Assembly (NCBI GenBank): GCA_963769945.1
Contig: CAVYOA010000008.1
Span: 1 to 64,000, forward strand
Reading direction: 5' to 3'
Source: WHSW01 sp963769945
Lineage (GTDB): Bacteria; Actinomycetota; Thermoleophilia; Solirubrobacterales; 70-9
DNA length: 64,000 bases
Positions 20,614 through 29,317 of this stretch are shown here, piece by piece. The first letter of the stretch is position 1. Every line of letters begins with the position of its first letter. The position numbers and the translations under genes were made by a program. A model generated the notes under the pieces. The model was not told where the DNA came from. It made no database searches and saw only the letters and a list, made by a program, of their open reading frames with translations.

Positions 20614-20921
20614 CCGGCCGGGCTGTGCTGGCGGCGCAGCGTTGCCAGCTCATCGCCGACCTCGTCGAGACGATCCTCGAGCGCCTCGAGGCGACCGGAA
20701 AGCGAGCGCAAACGCTGCTCGAGGCGCTCGACATCCGATCCCGAAGCAACGTTGATGGCTCCGAGAGCGGAACGTTGTGCACCCATGGCGCGCTCGCCGG
20801 CGCCCAGGGCACGCCCCAACGCGGCGCTGAATACCGGGTTATCGAGCAAGGCCTGGGCAAGTTCGCCCACCGCTTCCTCGCCCTTCGCGCGGATCCCGCT
20901 CTTGTCCTCTGAGGCCTCCAT
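20610..20921 (-). CDS. small helical coiled-coil protein
   Basis: 103 aa. Charged N-terminus, a hydrophobic middle (ELAQALLDNPVFSAALGRALGAGERAM) and a C-terminal leucine coiled coil (RLEQRLRSLSGRLEALEDRL). It resembles in style the helical gene at 19549-19938, with the nucleoside phosphorylase between them. No enzyme motif is seen. Possibly a granule- or membrane-surface protein. Confidence 0.55.
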   Translation of the reverse strand: MEASEDKSGIRAKGEEAVGELAQALLDNPVFSAALGRALGAGERAMGAQRSALGAINVASGSDVERLEQRLRSLSGRLEALEDRLDEVGDELATLRRQHSPAG

Positions 20922-21170
20922 GTGAGCGCGCCCAGCGTAGCGACTGTCCCGTCTTCAAGCCATGCGTGCGATCTGCCGATCAAGAGCCGTGACCGTTCAC
21001 ACTCAATCTACGCACGAGCGTCCGCAACTCAGATACGGTTGTGATCGCGGTTCTACGTTGCAAACACCTGCTCTAACAAGTAGTTTTCGCACGGCTCGGG
21101 AGCTTGAGATTCGCCGGGGTTGGTGGCAGGGGTCACCTGCCGACATCGCGGGATCCTGTGGCATGGAGAG
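20922..21170. other. leader/intergenic region before the cell-wall hydrolase
   Basis: The 249-base gap between a divergent small gene and the hydrolase start. It contains a short hairpin GGCAGG-GGTCA-CCTGCC at about 21126-21142, just before the ribosome site (GGAGAG). No strong sigma-70 box pair is evident. A structured 5' leader is possible, but I could not fit it to the c-di-AMP (ydaO) riboswitch often found before such hydrolases. Confidence 0.3.
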
Positions 21171-23726
21171 ATGAAGAGGAAGTTTCTACTTACGATCGGG
21201 CTGGCCCTCGCCGGAGGGTGCATCGCCGTGGGCTCTGCAACCGGGCAGGGCAGCGCGGTCGGAATCGGCGAGAGCGGCGTTGAGATCAACCTGCCCGACG
21301 GCCAGGACCTCGAGCAGCTCGAAGCCCTGCCGCAGTGCTCCAACGTCGCCGACGACGATGGCGACGGACTCACCGATCTTCAGGACCCCGATTGCACGGC
21401 ACCACTTGACGCGACCGAATCAGGTTCCGGCGCGCCCGAGCCCGAGCCGGCCCCTGAGCCCGCCGATCCAGCAGGCGGCGGTGGCAGTGGCGGCAGTGGC
21501 GGCGGCGGCGGAAGCACCGTCGGCCCGACCGGCGGCGATACCGGACCGAGCGGTTCCGGCGGCCGCGGCGAGGGCGTCAAGCCCAGCGCCGGCGACGGCG
21601 ACAACGCCACCCACTCGGGTGGTGTGTCCGACGATCGCACGCCGATGGAGGGCACCGAGGACCGCAACGCCGACGGCTCGCCGACGAACTCCAACCCCGG
21701 CCTGACGATCGCCGACTTCGGGCCGGCGCCGATCGGCGTTCCCAACTTCGTCATCGACGAGTTCACGATCCCGCCGTTCCTGCTTCCGATCTACCAGGCA
21801 TGCGGAACGGAGTACGGGGTGCCGTGGCAGGTGCTCGCCTCGATCAACCGCATCGAAACCGCTTTCGGCACCAACCTCAACGTCTCCACCGCGGGCGCCC
21901 TTGGCTGGATGCAGTTCATGCCGGCCTCGTGGGAGGCATACGGCGTCGACGCCAATAACGACGGCCGCAAGGACCCCTACAACCCGGTTGACGCAATCTG
22001 CGCCGCCGGCCGCTACCTCAAGGCCGCCGGAGCCGAGGAGGATCTGCGTACAGCGATCTTCGCCTACAACCACGCCGACTGGTACGTCGACGAGGTCATC
22101 CTCTACGCCAACCAGTACTCGAAGCTTCCCGACGACCTCGTCGGCTCGCTCACCGGCCTCACCGAGGGCGCGCGCTTTCCCGTCGCAGCGAAGGCTCGCT
22201 ACGCCGACGACATCTCCGAGCGCCGGGCGCTCGAGCGCTCCAAGCCCGGTAAGCGCGGCGCCGGCAACGTCGCCGAGGTGATCTCGAGCTCACCCACACG
22301 TCGAGGGATTGACATCTTCGCCCGCGAAGGTGCGCCGGTGGTCGCGGTCAACGACGGCGTCATCACCGATATCGGCAAGTCGAAGAAGCTCGGTCGCTAC
22401 ATGACCCTGCGCGATGCCTACGGCAACCGCTTCACCTACGCCCAGCTCGGCAAGGTCGCCGACGTCTATCCGGTGCAGAAGGAGAAGAAGCTTTCGGCGG
22501 CAGATTTCGAGCTCGTCAGCCCCGACGCCAAGGGCAAGCCCGACGCGCCCGCGAGCGCCGGCGGCAACGGCACCGCTGATAAGGCAGCGGAGAAGGCCGC
22601 GAGGCAGGCAAACGCAGTTGCGGCCGCAGAGAAGGCGGCGGCTAACGCTGGCCTCAGCAATACCGAGGACTCCCGCGATCGCCTCTATGCCTACCCCGAG
22701 CGCGCCAACAACGCCGATCGCGCCGGCCTCACCGGTCAGCTCGACAAGCTGATGAAGGACGAGATGCCGGGCTATGAGAGCTTCAAGTCCTACTTCTCCA
22801 GTGCGCTGCGCTTCGACGAGAAGACGATGGAGCTGAAGCCGCTGAAGCAGGGTTCGAAGGTGATCGCCGGAACCGTGCTCGGCGAGGTCGGGCAGACCGA
22901 GGCCGATGTTGCCCCCCACGTGCATTTCGCAATTCGGCCCGCCGGCCGCGGAGCGCCGAAGATCGACCCGAAACCGATCCTCGACGGCTGGAAGCTGCTC
23001 GAGGCCACCGCGATCTATCGCGCCGCCGGCAAGAACCCCTTCCTTGGTGGAGCTTCCACCGGCCAGGTGCTGCTGATGTCGAAGTCGCAGCTGATCCGCC
23101 GCGTGCTCGCCGACCCCGATCTCGAGATCTACTCGTGTGGTCGCGAGGACATCCGCAACGGCGTCATCGACCGTCGCGTCCTCGCCCTGATGGAGTACTT
23201 GGTCGCGCGCGGTTTCCGTCTCACCGTCACTTCGCTCAACTGCGGCCACGGCTACTACACCGCGTCGGGCAACGTCAGTCACCACTCTTCCGGCAACGCG
23301 ATCGACATCGCGCAGATCAACGGCATCCCGGTTATCGGCAACCAGGGCGAGGGCTCGATCACCGAAGCTCTCGTGCGTGACGTGATGCAGCTCCAAGGCT
23401 CGATGGAACCGAGCCAGATCATCTCCCTGATGGACTTCGGGGCCGACAACACCTTCGCCATGGGCGATCACGACGATCACGTTCATGTCGGCTACACGCC
23501 CCTTTACGGCCCGAACGGCGGCGCCTCGCAGCAGTTCACCCAGATCCTCAAGGGAGATCAGTGGCAACGCCTGATCGACCGCCTCGGCGAGATCGAGAAC
23601 CCGACCGTCCCGACCTCACCTTCGGAGTACTCGATCCCGACGAACAAGCGCAAGGCTGAGAAGGCCCAAAAGGCCGATAAGGCCGGCAAGCGCCACCGCG
23701 CCTCCAGCGCCCACATCGGCGAGTAA
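21171..23726 (+). CDS. secreted three-domain peptidoglycan hydrolase: lytic transglycosylase, degenerate M23, M15 peptidase
   Basis: 851 aa from ATG 21171. A signal peptide lies at residues 1-25. A Ca-binding-like acidic loop (DDDGDGLTDLQDPD, 61-74) precedes a Gly/Pro-rich linker to about 190. An SLT lytic transglycosylase domain covers about 205-315, with glutamate E229 in NRIETAFG and later GALGWMQFMPASW and IFAYNHADWYV. An M23/LytM domain (about 370-600) keeps HVH at 583-585, but the first zinc-site His is Arg (RRGID, 377-381) and a roughly 90-residue Ala/Lys-rich insert splits it. The C-terminal M15-type domain has S703-x-H705-x2-G-x-A-x-D712 and HVH at 770-772, a complete zinc site. Likely acts in wall turnover or spore/cell separation. 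Standalone; the tail is Lys-rich. Confidence 0.88.
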   Translation: MKRKFLLTIGLALAGGCIAVGSATGQGSAVGIGESGVEINLPDGQDLEQLEALPQCSNVADDDGDGLTDLQDPDCTAPLDATESGSGAPEPEPAPEPADPAGGGGSGGSGGGGGSTVGPTGGDTGPSGSGGRGEGVKPSAGDGDNATHSGGVSDDRTPMEGTEDRNADGSPTNSNPGLTIADFGPAPIGVPNFVIDEFTIPPFLLPIYQACGTEYGVPWQVLASINRIETAFGTNLNVSTAGALGWMQFMPASWEAYGVDANNDGRKDPYNPVDAICAAGRYLKAAGAEEDLRTAIFAYNHADWYVDEVILYANQYSKLPDDLVGSLTGLTEGARFPVAAKARYADDISERRALERSKPGKRGAGNVAEVISSSPTRRGIDIFAREGAPVVAVNDGVITDIGKSKKLGRYMTLRDAYGNRFTYAQLGKVADVYPVQKEKKLSAADFELVSPDAKGKPDAPASAGGNGTADKAAEKAARQANAVAAAEKAAANAGLSNTEDSRDRLYAYPERANNADRAGLTGQLDKLMKDEMPGYESFKSYFSSALRFDEKTMELKPLKQGSKVIAGTVLGEVGQTEADVAPHVHFAIRPAGRGAPKIDPKPILDGWKLLEATAIYRAAGKNPFLGGASTGQVLLMSKSQLIRRVLADPDLEIYSCGREDIRNGVIDRRVLALMEYLVARGFRLTVTSLNCGHGYYTASGNVSHHSSGNAIDIAQINGIPVIGNQGEGSITEALVRDVMQLQGSMEPSQIISLMDFGADNTFAMGDHDDHVHVGYTPLYGPNGGASQQFTQILKGDQWQRLIDRLGEIENPTVPTSPSEYSIPTNKRKAEKAQKADKAGKRHRASSAHIGE

Positions 23727-23756
23727 GCGCCGTCGCCGTTCTATAGCGTCTCGGCC

Positions 23757-24608
23757 GTGGCCGGACCGCAGCGCTTTCCCTTCGTCCAGCTCGACCTCGC
23801 CGGCACCGTTGGGCTCGACGACGGGCGTTACCTCGCCCGCGAACCCGAGCGTGTGCTGGTGGTCAGAGTTTCCGGGCTGCCCGCTCCCCGCCGTCGTCGC
23901 CTGCGCCGAGCAAAGCCGGTCCACGCCGACTCGGGGGCGCGGGTCGAGACGGTCCCATTGACTTCACTGACCGCGATCACGCCAGAGGAACTGGGAGAGG
24001 AGAACGCGGCAACGAGCTGGCTCGAGGCACTACGCGGTGACGAAGAGGCCACCAAAGCGGTCATCGCCGATGCCCTGCTGTTGATCAACGAGGCCGTCCA
24101 CGCCAGCCGCGCCGCGACTCTGGACGCCCACCGCGCAGACATCGACGCCGAGCATGCGCTGGCGGTGCGCATCGGCTTTGGCAGCGGCGACGAGCTCGCC
24201 GACGGCCGCTGGGAGGAGGCGATCGAGATCCCCCACGGCGAGCGTCGGCGACGAGCCGAGGTGCTGCGACCGCAGGAGCGCATCGCAGCGGTGCTCGGCG
24301 ACCGCGAGCGCGTCGCCGCCTGCGAACTGCTCGTGTTGCGTGCTCGGGCCGACATAGATGCGGCCCGCACGCGCGAGGCCGCGCTTCAAGTCCGCATCGG
24401 CCTGGAGGCCCTGCTCGCCGAGCGTGAGGCGTTCGCGACGAGCGGCCAGGAAGAAGACCTCGCAGCGCTAGGCGAGCGCCGCAAGATCACCGGCGAGGCG
24501 GCGAATCAGGCGCTGTCGGGTGAGTTGTCCGACGAGCGTGCCGCGGAGGTCGTGGAAACGCTGGAACTGTGCGAGCGGGTGCTGAGGCGCAAGCGGGCAT
24601 TGGGGTAA
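23757..24608 (+). CDS. conserved-looking protein of unknown function, Arg/Glu/Ala-rich
   Basis: 283 aa from GTG 23757. N-terminal block GPQRFPFVQLDLAGTVGLDDGRYLAR followed by a beta strand VLVVRVSGLPA and an Arg-rich stretch; the rest is mainly helical, with a regular charged pattern from residue 110 on. Coding bias is strong and it follows the hydrolase gene by 30 bases, so it may share its transcript. No catalytic motif is recognised, so I assign no function. Confidence 0.6.
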   Translation: MAGPQRFPFVQLDLAGTVGLDDGRYLAREPERVLVVRVSGLPAPRRRRLRRAKPVHADSGARVETVPLTSLTAITPEELGEENAATSWLEALRGDEEATKAVIADALLLINEAVHASRAATLDAHRADIDAEHALAVRIGFGSGDELADGRWEEAIEIPHGERRRRAEVLRPQERIAAVLGDRERVAACELLVLRARADIDAARTREAALQVRIGLEALLAEREAFATSGQEEDLAALGERRKITGEAANQALSGELSDERAAEVVETLELCERVLRRKRALG

Positions 24609-24620
24609 TTTCACACCGCT

Positions 24621-24655
24621 GGAGATCTATTCATGACTGTCGTGAATAGATCTCC
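24621..24655. repeat. 35-bp palindromic element, copy 2 (perfect)
   Basis: Arms GGAGATCTATTCA and TGAATAGATCTCC pair without mismatch around a TGACTGTCG core, which itself adds GAC/GTC pairing. It starts 13 bases after the preceding stop codon (24608) and lies before the convergent sirtuin gene (ends 24752). A separate small hairpin GGCACC-CAA-GGTGCC follows at 24682-24696. Confidence 0.85.
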
Positions 24656-24751
24656 TCGCGTCGCGTCCCGGCCGCGAAATCGGCACCCAAGGTGCCTTCA
24701 CCTCTCGCTCACTGATGCCGTTCGTTCGAACCACACCCCGCCCGGCCCCGC

Positions 24752-25499
24752 CTATAACGCCCCCGCAACCGCCTCGAGCTCCTCGACCACATCCCCGTCG
24801 AGCTTCACCGCCGCCTCGCCGTCGTAGGGAGTCGGCCCTTGGGTGACGATCGCGACGCGGCCGCCGGACCGCAGTGTGAGCTCGGGCAGGCCGGCGACGG
24901 GATACACCTCGAGCGATGAGCCGACGCACAGCAGTAGATCGGCCGCAGCGCACAGCTCCTGGGCTTCGGTCATGGCGCGCTCGGGGAGAAACTCGCCGAA
25001 GAGGACGACGTCGGGCTTGACCTTTCCCGGACAGCAGGCGCAGATCGCGATCCCATCCTCGTCGAAGAGCACGCCGACCGCTTCCAACGGATAGCTGGCG
25101 CGGCAGCTCACGCAGCTCGAGGTCGCGATCGAGCCATGGACCTCGATCACTCGCTCCGAGCCGGCCTTCGAGTGCAGGCGATCGATGTTCTGCGTGATCA
25201 CGGCGTCGACAAGCCCGCCAGCCTCGAACTCCGCCAGCACGCGTGGGCCCGATTGGGCTCCTTAGCGCCAAGATCGGAGAACCGCGGCCGATAGAACTGC
25301 CAGAAGCGCTTCGTGTCGCCGTGAAATGCATCGATGTGAGCGACCTCCATCGGATCCACGTTCTCCCAAAGCCCAGTCCCCGGCGTACGAAAGTCCGGAA
25401 TCCCCGACGGCACCGAAACCCCAGCCCCAGTCAAAACCACGACAGACCCAGCCCCCCGAATCAGCTCCGCAAGATGCGTATGGCGGCTTGAGGCGCCAC
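24752..25499 (-). CDS. NAD-dependent protein deacylase, sirtuin family (frameshifts)
   Basis: Removes acyl groups from lysines using NAD. The NAD site is VVVLTGAGVSVPSGIPDFR, then TQNIDRLHSKAG with VIEVHGS (catalytic His). A four-cysteine zinc site follows (CVSC, and CAC with CPG) and the block VKPDVVLFGEFLP, ending VGSSLEVYPVAGLP. The frame changes near 25240 (HA / LAEFEAGGL). No good in-frame start exists for the N-terminal segment; GTG 25499 (APQAAIR...LAELIRGAG) works if a second indel lies near 25478. Joined length is about 248 aa, normal for a bacterial sirtuin. Convergent with the gene ending at 24608. Confidence 0.87.
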
Positions 25500-25502
25500 G
25501 CC

Positions 25503-25605
25503 GGGGTCGGTTCGGGGAGCTTCCGCAGGCTCTGACGACGAGGACGGGTGTCGGGGGGTCGTTTGGACAGCATCCGCAGGCATGGATGCCGAGGACGGTG
25601 CGAGG
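25503..25605. repeat. two imperfect tandem units of about 51 bp
   Basis: Units starting near 25503 and 25555 share GGGGTCG, then TCCGCAGGC, then CGAGGACGG in the same order and spacing, about three quarters identical. Read on the minus strand in the sirtuin frame they encode similar 17-residue units containing V-x-A-C-G-(S/C)2-P-N. They fill the gap between fadN and the sirtuin start. Confidence 0.45.
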
Positions 25606-25651
25606 CCGGATGCCGAAGCGCTGTCCAAAGGCGCTCCCGTCGCGCGGCCCC

Positions 25652-27652
25652 TCACTTCCCTTGCCACTTAGGCGACCGCTTGCCAAGGAAGGCCCCGATG
25701 CCCTCCTTCGCGTCCTCACTCTGAAAGGCACCAGCAAAGCCCGCCTTCTCGTTCTCGATCCCCTCGTCGAGGTCGGGGTCGTACGCCGCGATCTTCACCT
25801 GCTCGACTGCGAGCGGCGCCTGCGCCGCGAGCTTGCGCGCCCACGACAAGGCGGTGTCGAAGAGCTCGTGGTCGGGCACGACGCGGTTGGCCAGCCCGTA
25901 GGCCTCGGCGTCACCGGACGAGATCGAGTCGCCGATCAGGTTCATCTCCATCGCCTTCTCGGCGCCGACTAAGCGCGGCAAGCGCTGGGTGCCGCCGAAG
26001 CCGGGGATGATCCCGAGCTTGATCTCGGGCTGGCCGAAGATCGCCGACTCGGCGGCGATGCGAAAATCGCATGCCATCGCCAGCTCGCAGCCGCCACCGA
26101 AGGCGAGCGAGTTAACCGCGGCGACGGTCGAGATCCGGTTTCGACCGAGTTCCCGAAGCAATCCGTGACCGGAGTCGATCAGCTCCTTGCCGCCCTCCTC
26201 GTCCATCTGGGTGAATGCCTTGATGTCGGCGCCGGCAGAGAAGACGAGCGGGTTCGAGGAGGCAATCAGCATCGCGCCGACCTCACCGGCCGCTGTCAGC
26301 TTCTCCCAGACCGCACCCAGATCCTTGACCACCTGCGGTGAGATCGCGTTCATTGGCGGGTTGGTGAGCCAGGCGATCGCGACGTCGCCGCGCGTCTCGA
26401 CCTTGATCGTTTCCGTCTGCTCACCCTCGTCGGCCTGCGGATAGGCATAGAAGCCCTGGCCGCTCTTCTGACCGTGGCGGCCCTGCGCAACCAGGCGCTT
26501 GAGGATCCGCGGCGGTGCGAATCGCTCGCCGTGCTCCGTATGAGCCTTCTCGAGCTTCTCCAAGATCGTGTCGAGCCCGGCAAAGTCGGCGCCCATGAAC
26601 GGCGGGAAGATGCCGCGGCGAGGGTCCATGCCGGCCCCGGCCATCATTCCGAGGTCGATCTCGCGCACCGTGCAGACACGCTCCTCGAGCAGCAGGCACG
26701 CTTCGACGATTGCCTTCAGCTTGAGTAGGTCTGCAAGCGCCTCGCCGTCTGGCTCGGCGTCGCCTTCGAGCTGCGCCTCGCCGTCCTTGTAGAAGCCGTC
26801 GCCGCCTGACTTGGCGCCAACCTTGCCTTGCTCGACCAACCGCTTCATGCCCTCGTGGACGTAGAAGCTCTCCCCATAGGCCTCGTGCAGCTGCTCGGCA
26901 ACGTGGAGCCCGGTGTCCAGCCCGGACATGTCAGCAAGGAAGAACGGGCCCATCGGCACGACATTGGCTGCGACGATCGCCTCGTCGATCTTCTTGATCG
27001 AGAGGCCCCCTTCATCCTGCGCGCGCCAGATCTCGCCGACCGCCGACATCAGGATCCGGTTGACGACGAAGCCAGGCACCTCGCCGCAGGTGATCGGCTG
27101 CTTCTTGATCGTCTGAGCGAAGTTGACCGCGGCCTGGACGACATCTGGGTCGGTCTCCTCGCCCTCGATCACCTCGACCAGCGGCATCACCGACGCCGGC
27201 CAGAAGAAGTGGAAGCCGACGACCTTCTCTGGGCGCAGCGTCGCCTCGGCTATCTCGGTGATCGACAGAGCAGAGGTGTTGGAGGCGAGGATCGCGTGCC
27301 CCGGCGTCACTTCATCGAGCTCGGCGAACACCGACTGCTTGATCTCCATCTTCTCCGGCGCCGCTTCGATCACGAAGTCGACATCGCCGAAGGAGTCATA
27401 GGAGGTGGTGCCCTCGATCATGCCCATGATCTCTTCGAGGCGAGCATCCGCCTGCTCCTGGGTCAGCTTCTCCTTCTTGACCAGCCGCGCTAGCTGCCCA
27501 GCGGTCACCTCACGCGCCTTCTCGAGGCCTTGATCGACGAACTTCTGGTCGATGTCCTTGAGTACAACCGGGATGTCGGACGCAGCGACCGCTTGAGCGA
27601 TCTCACCGCCCATCGTGCCGGCACCGACGACCGCGGCCTTGAAGACGAACAT
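25652..27652 (-). CDS. 3-hydroxyacyl-CoA dehydrogenase/enoyl-CoA hydratase fusion (FadN-type order)
   Basis: Two beta-oxidation steps in one 666-residue protein. Residues 1-290 are the NAD-binding dehydrogenase (AAVVGAGTMGGEIAQA; EAAPEKMEIKQSVF; catalytic GFHFFWPASVMPLVEVI; PGFVVNRIL). A second 3HCDH C-domain follows (ACLLLEERVCTV, GIFPPFMGADFAGLD, KSGQGFYAYP). Residues 410-666 are a crotonase domain with oxyanion-hole segments VFSAGADIKAF and SLAFGGGCELAMACDFRIA and the second acid in PEIKLGIIPGFGGTQRLPR. The dehydrogenase comes first, as in Bacillus FadN and opposite to E. coli FadB/FadJ. No thiolase gene is adjacent in the window. Confidence 0.92.
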   Translation of the reverse strand: MFVFKAAVVGAGTMGGEIAQAVAASDIPVVLKDIDQKFVDQGLEKAREVTAGQLARLVKKEKLTQEQADARLEEIMGMIEGTTSYDSFGDVDFVIEAAPEKMEIKQSVFAELDEVTPGHAILASNTSALSITEIAEATLRPEKVVGFHFFWPASVMPLVEVIEGEETDPDVVQAAVNFAQTIKKQPITCGEVPGFVVNRILMSAVGEIWRAQDEGGLSIKKIDEAIVAANVVPMGPFFLADMSGLDTGLHVAEQLHEAYGESFYVHEGMKRLVEQGKVGAKSGGDGFYKDGEAQLEGDAEPDGEALADLLKLKAIVEACLLLEERVCTVREIDLGMMAGAGMDPRRGIFPPFMGADFAGLDTILEKLEKAHTEHGERFAPPRILKRLVAQGRHGQKSGQGFYAYPQADEGEQTETIKVETRGDVAIAWLTNPPMNAISPQVVKDLGAVWEKLTAAGEVGAMLIASSNPLVFSAGADIKAFTQMDEEGGKELIDSGHGLLRELGRNRISTVAAVNSLAFGGGCELAMACDFRIAAESAIFGQPEIKLGIIPGFGGTQRLPRLVGAEKAMEMNLIGDSISSGDAEAYGLANRVVPDHELFDTALSWARKLAAQAPLAVEQVKIAAYDPDLDEGIENEKAGFAGAFQSEDAKEGIGAFLGKRSPKWQGK

Positions 27653-27708
27653 TCGCTTGGAACCCTCCGGATCTGGGGATTGAGGAAGTTGAAGCTGGGC
27701 GCGAGAGG

Positions 27709-28196
27709 CTACCTATCGCCTGCCGGCGAAGCCGCTTCGGGAGTCGATTCGAAGTGCGCGGCCTCCTCTGCCTCGTGCTTGAAGCGCAGCAACGTCCGCT
27801 GCAGCGCTTTGCGCACTTGACTGCGAACGAAGAGGCGTTCGGTGATGGCCGCGAAGATTCCGCCCTTAACGAGCGCGTATCCGAGTTCGATCGTCACCCG
27901 GGCCGTCTCACCTTCGACCTCGAATCTCGTCAGCTGCTCGCCGCGCAGCGCGGGATCGGAGAACTCGATCCGGTGCAGCCGCCGCGGTTGGTGCTCGAGC
28001 ACCCGTTCAGTGACGGTCCCCGACCGGCCGGCGTCGAGCGCCAGACGAGCGTGGACCCTTCCTCGGGATACCCCGCAGAGGATTCGAGCGCCGCGAAGCC
28101 GTCGACCCATGCGACCCAACCGCGAGGCTCGAAGTAGAAGTCCCACGTCTCGGCGAGTGATGCCTCGACCGGTAGTGACTCGGTCAACGTTGCCAT
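27709..28196 (-). CDS. SRPBCC-family protein (one frameshift)
   Basis: The N-terminal half (ATLTESLPVEASLAETWDFY, then GWVAWVDGFAALESS) and the C-terminal half (GTVTERVLEHQPRRLHRIEF, then TRFEVEGETARVTIELGYAL) join near 28020 into a 160-residue START-like/SRPBCC fold ending in a Phe-Arg-Lys helix. These proteins bind hydrophobic ligands. Ligand unknown. It lies 57 bases upstream of fadN on the same strand and may belong to lipid metabolism. Confidence 0.7.
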
Positions 28197-28252
28197 CGAC
28201 CCAAGGGTATGCGAGCGGCCCGCCTGCGGTGTGATCGATAACGTCGCCCTGG

Positions 28253-29317
28253 ATGGGTCCCGATACGCCAGAGAACGACCCGCCGGCCCCGCGCCGCTGG
28301 ATCGGTCCGGTGGCGCTGCTGGGAGCGGGCGTGGTCGCGGCAGTGCTCGTCCTCACCCTTGGCGGCGACGACGCAAACGCTCCGCGAAAGCCCGAACGCC
28401 CGACGACGACGACGACCACGCCGACGGTTGCTGTCGCCCCGCAGCCGACGACCTCGCCACCGATCCGCGTCGGCGCCGCGCCGACCGGAATCACCGTCGG
28501 CCCGGGCAGAACCTGGGTTGCCGCCAGCGAGGGCGGCAGGATCGAGAGCATCGACCCGGCTACGAACACCGTCGACCCCAAGCGATCGCGCCTCGAGTCG
28601 CCGACGGCGGTCGCAGTCGGCCACGATTCGGTCTGGGCGATCAGCGCCGCCACGGACACGCTGTACCGGTTGAACCCCGGCGAAGGCCTGCCACCGATCG
28701 AAATCCCGCTCGAAAGGCGAGCCGATCCCTCTGACATCGCTGTCGATGAAGACTGGGTCTGGGTTGCCAACGAGGGAGCGGCAACGGTGGTGCGGGTCAA
28801 TCCCGACACAGACACGATCTCCGCTGTTGTCCGGGGGGTGCCGGTACGGGCCGTTGCCACGGGCGGCGGCTCGGTCTGGGTCACCAACATCGACAACGCC
28901 TCGGTCTCGCAGATCGACCCAGACGACGCAGCGCGGATCGGCAACCCGATCCAGGTCGATGCGCGACCCAGCGACATCGCCGTCGGCGAGGGGGCCGTCT
29001 GGGTGATCAGCAACCTCGACGGCACCGTGACTCAGATCGATCCCGACCGTGACCCACCGCTGACGGTCGGCCCGCCGATCCAGGTAGGGCCCAAGCCGCG
29101 GGGGGTCACGGCCGGCCTCGGCTTCATCTGGGTTGCTCTTGGCGGCAGCGACGCGGTTGTGCGGGTCGATCCGGAGAGTCGTGAGCTCGTCGGAGAGCCG
29201 ACGCCGGTCGGCGAAAATCCCTCCGACATCGCTCTTGGCCTCGACGCCGTATGGACCTCCAACGAGGGGGGCGGGACTGTGACTCGGATCGATCCCGAGG
29301 GTCAGCCGGTGCCGTAG
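28253..29317 (+). CDS. membrane-anchored beta-propeller protein (Vgb/YVTN-like repeats)
   Basis: 354 aa from ATG 28253. A short cytoplasmic tail is followed by one TM segment (residues 16-38, IGPVALLGAGVVAAVLVLTL), a Thr/Pro-rich linker, then about six repeats of the form DIAVGEGAVWVISNLDGTVTQIDP (x-D-I-A-V-G-x-x-x-V-W-V). This spacing is typical of virginiamycin-B-lyase-like and YVTN propellers found outside the membrane in Actinobacteria. Role unknown. Its 3' end overlaps the convergent PadR gene by 16 bases. Confidence 0.75.
   Translation: MGPDTPENDPPAPRRWIGPVALLGAGVVAAVLVLTLGGDDANAPRKPERPTTTTTTPTVAVAPQPTTSPPIRVGAAPTGITVGPGRTWVAASEGGRIESIDPATNTVDPKRSRLESPTAVAVGHDSVWAISAATDTLYRLNPGEGLPPIEIPLERRADPSDIAVDEDWVWVANEGAATVVRVNPDTDTISAVVRGVPVRAVATGGGSVWVTNIDNASVSQIDPDDAARIGNPIQVDARPSDIAVGEGAVWVISNLDGTVTQIDPDRDPPLTVGPPIQVGPKPRGVTAGLGFIWVALGGSDAVVRVDPESRELVGEPTPVGENPSDIALGLDAVWTSNEGGGTVTRIDPEGQPVP

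Noticed and set aside
20940..21170. c-di-AMP (ydaO) riboswitch before the cell-wall hydrolase
   Set aside because: The leader has a small hairpin and scattered G-rich runs, but I could not place the two conserved ydaO junctions; only a covariance-model search could settle this.
22290..23567. Long open frame antisense to the cell-wall hydrolase, and many similar ones elsewhere
   Set aside because: High GC leaves antisense frames open; this one lacks domains and a ribosome site, and the sense strand encodes a clear multidomain enzyme.
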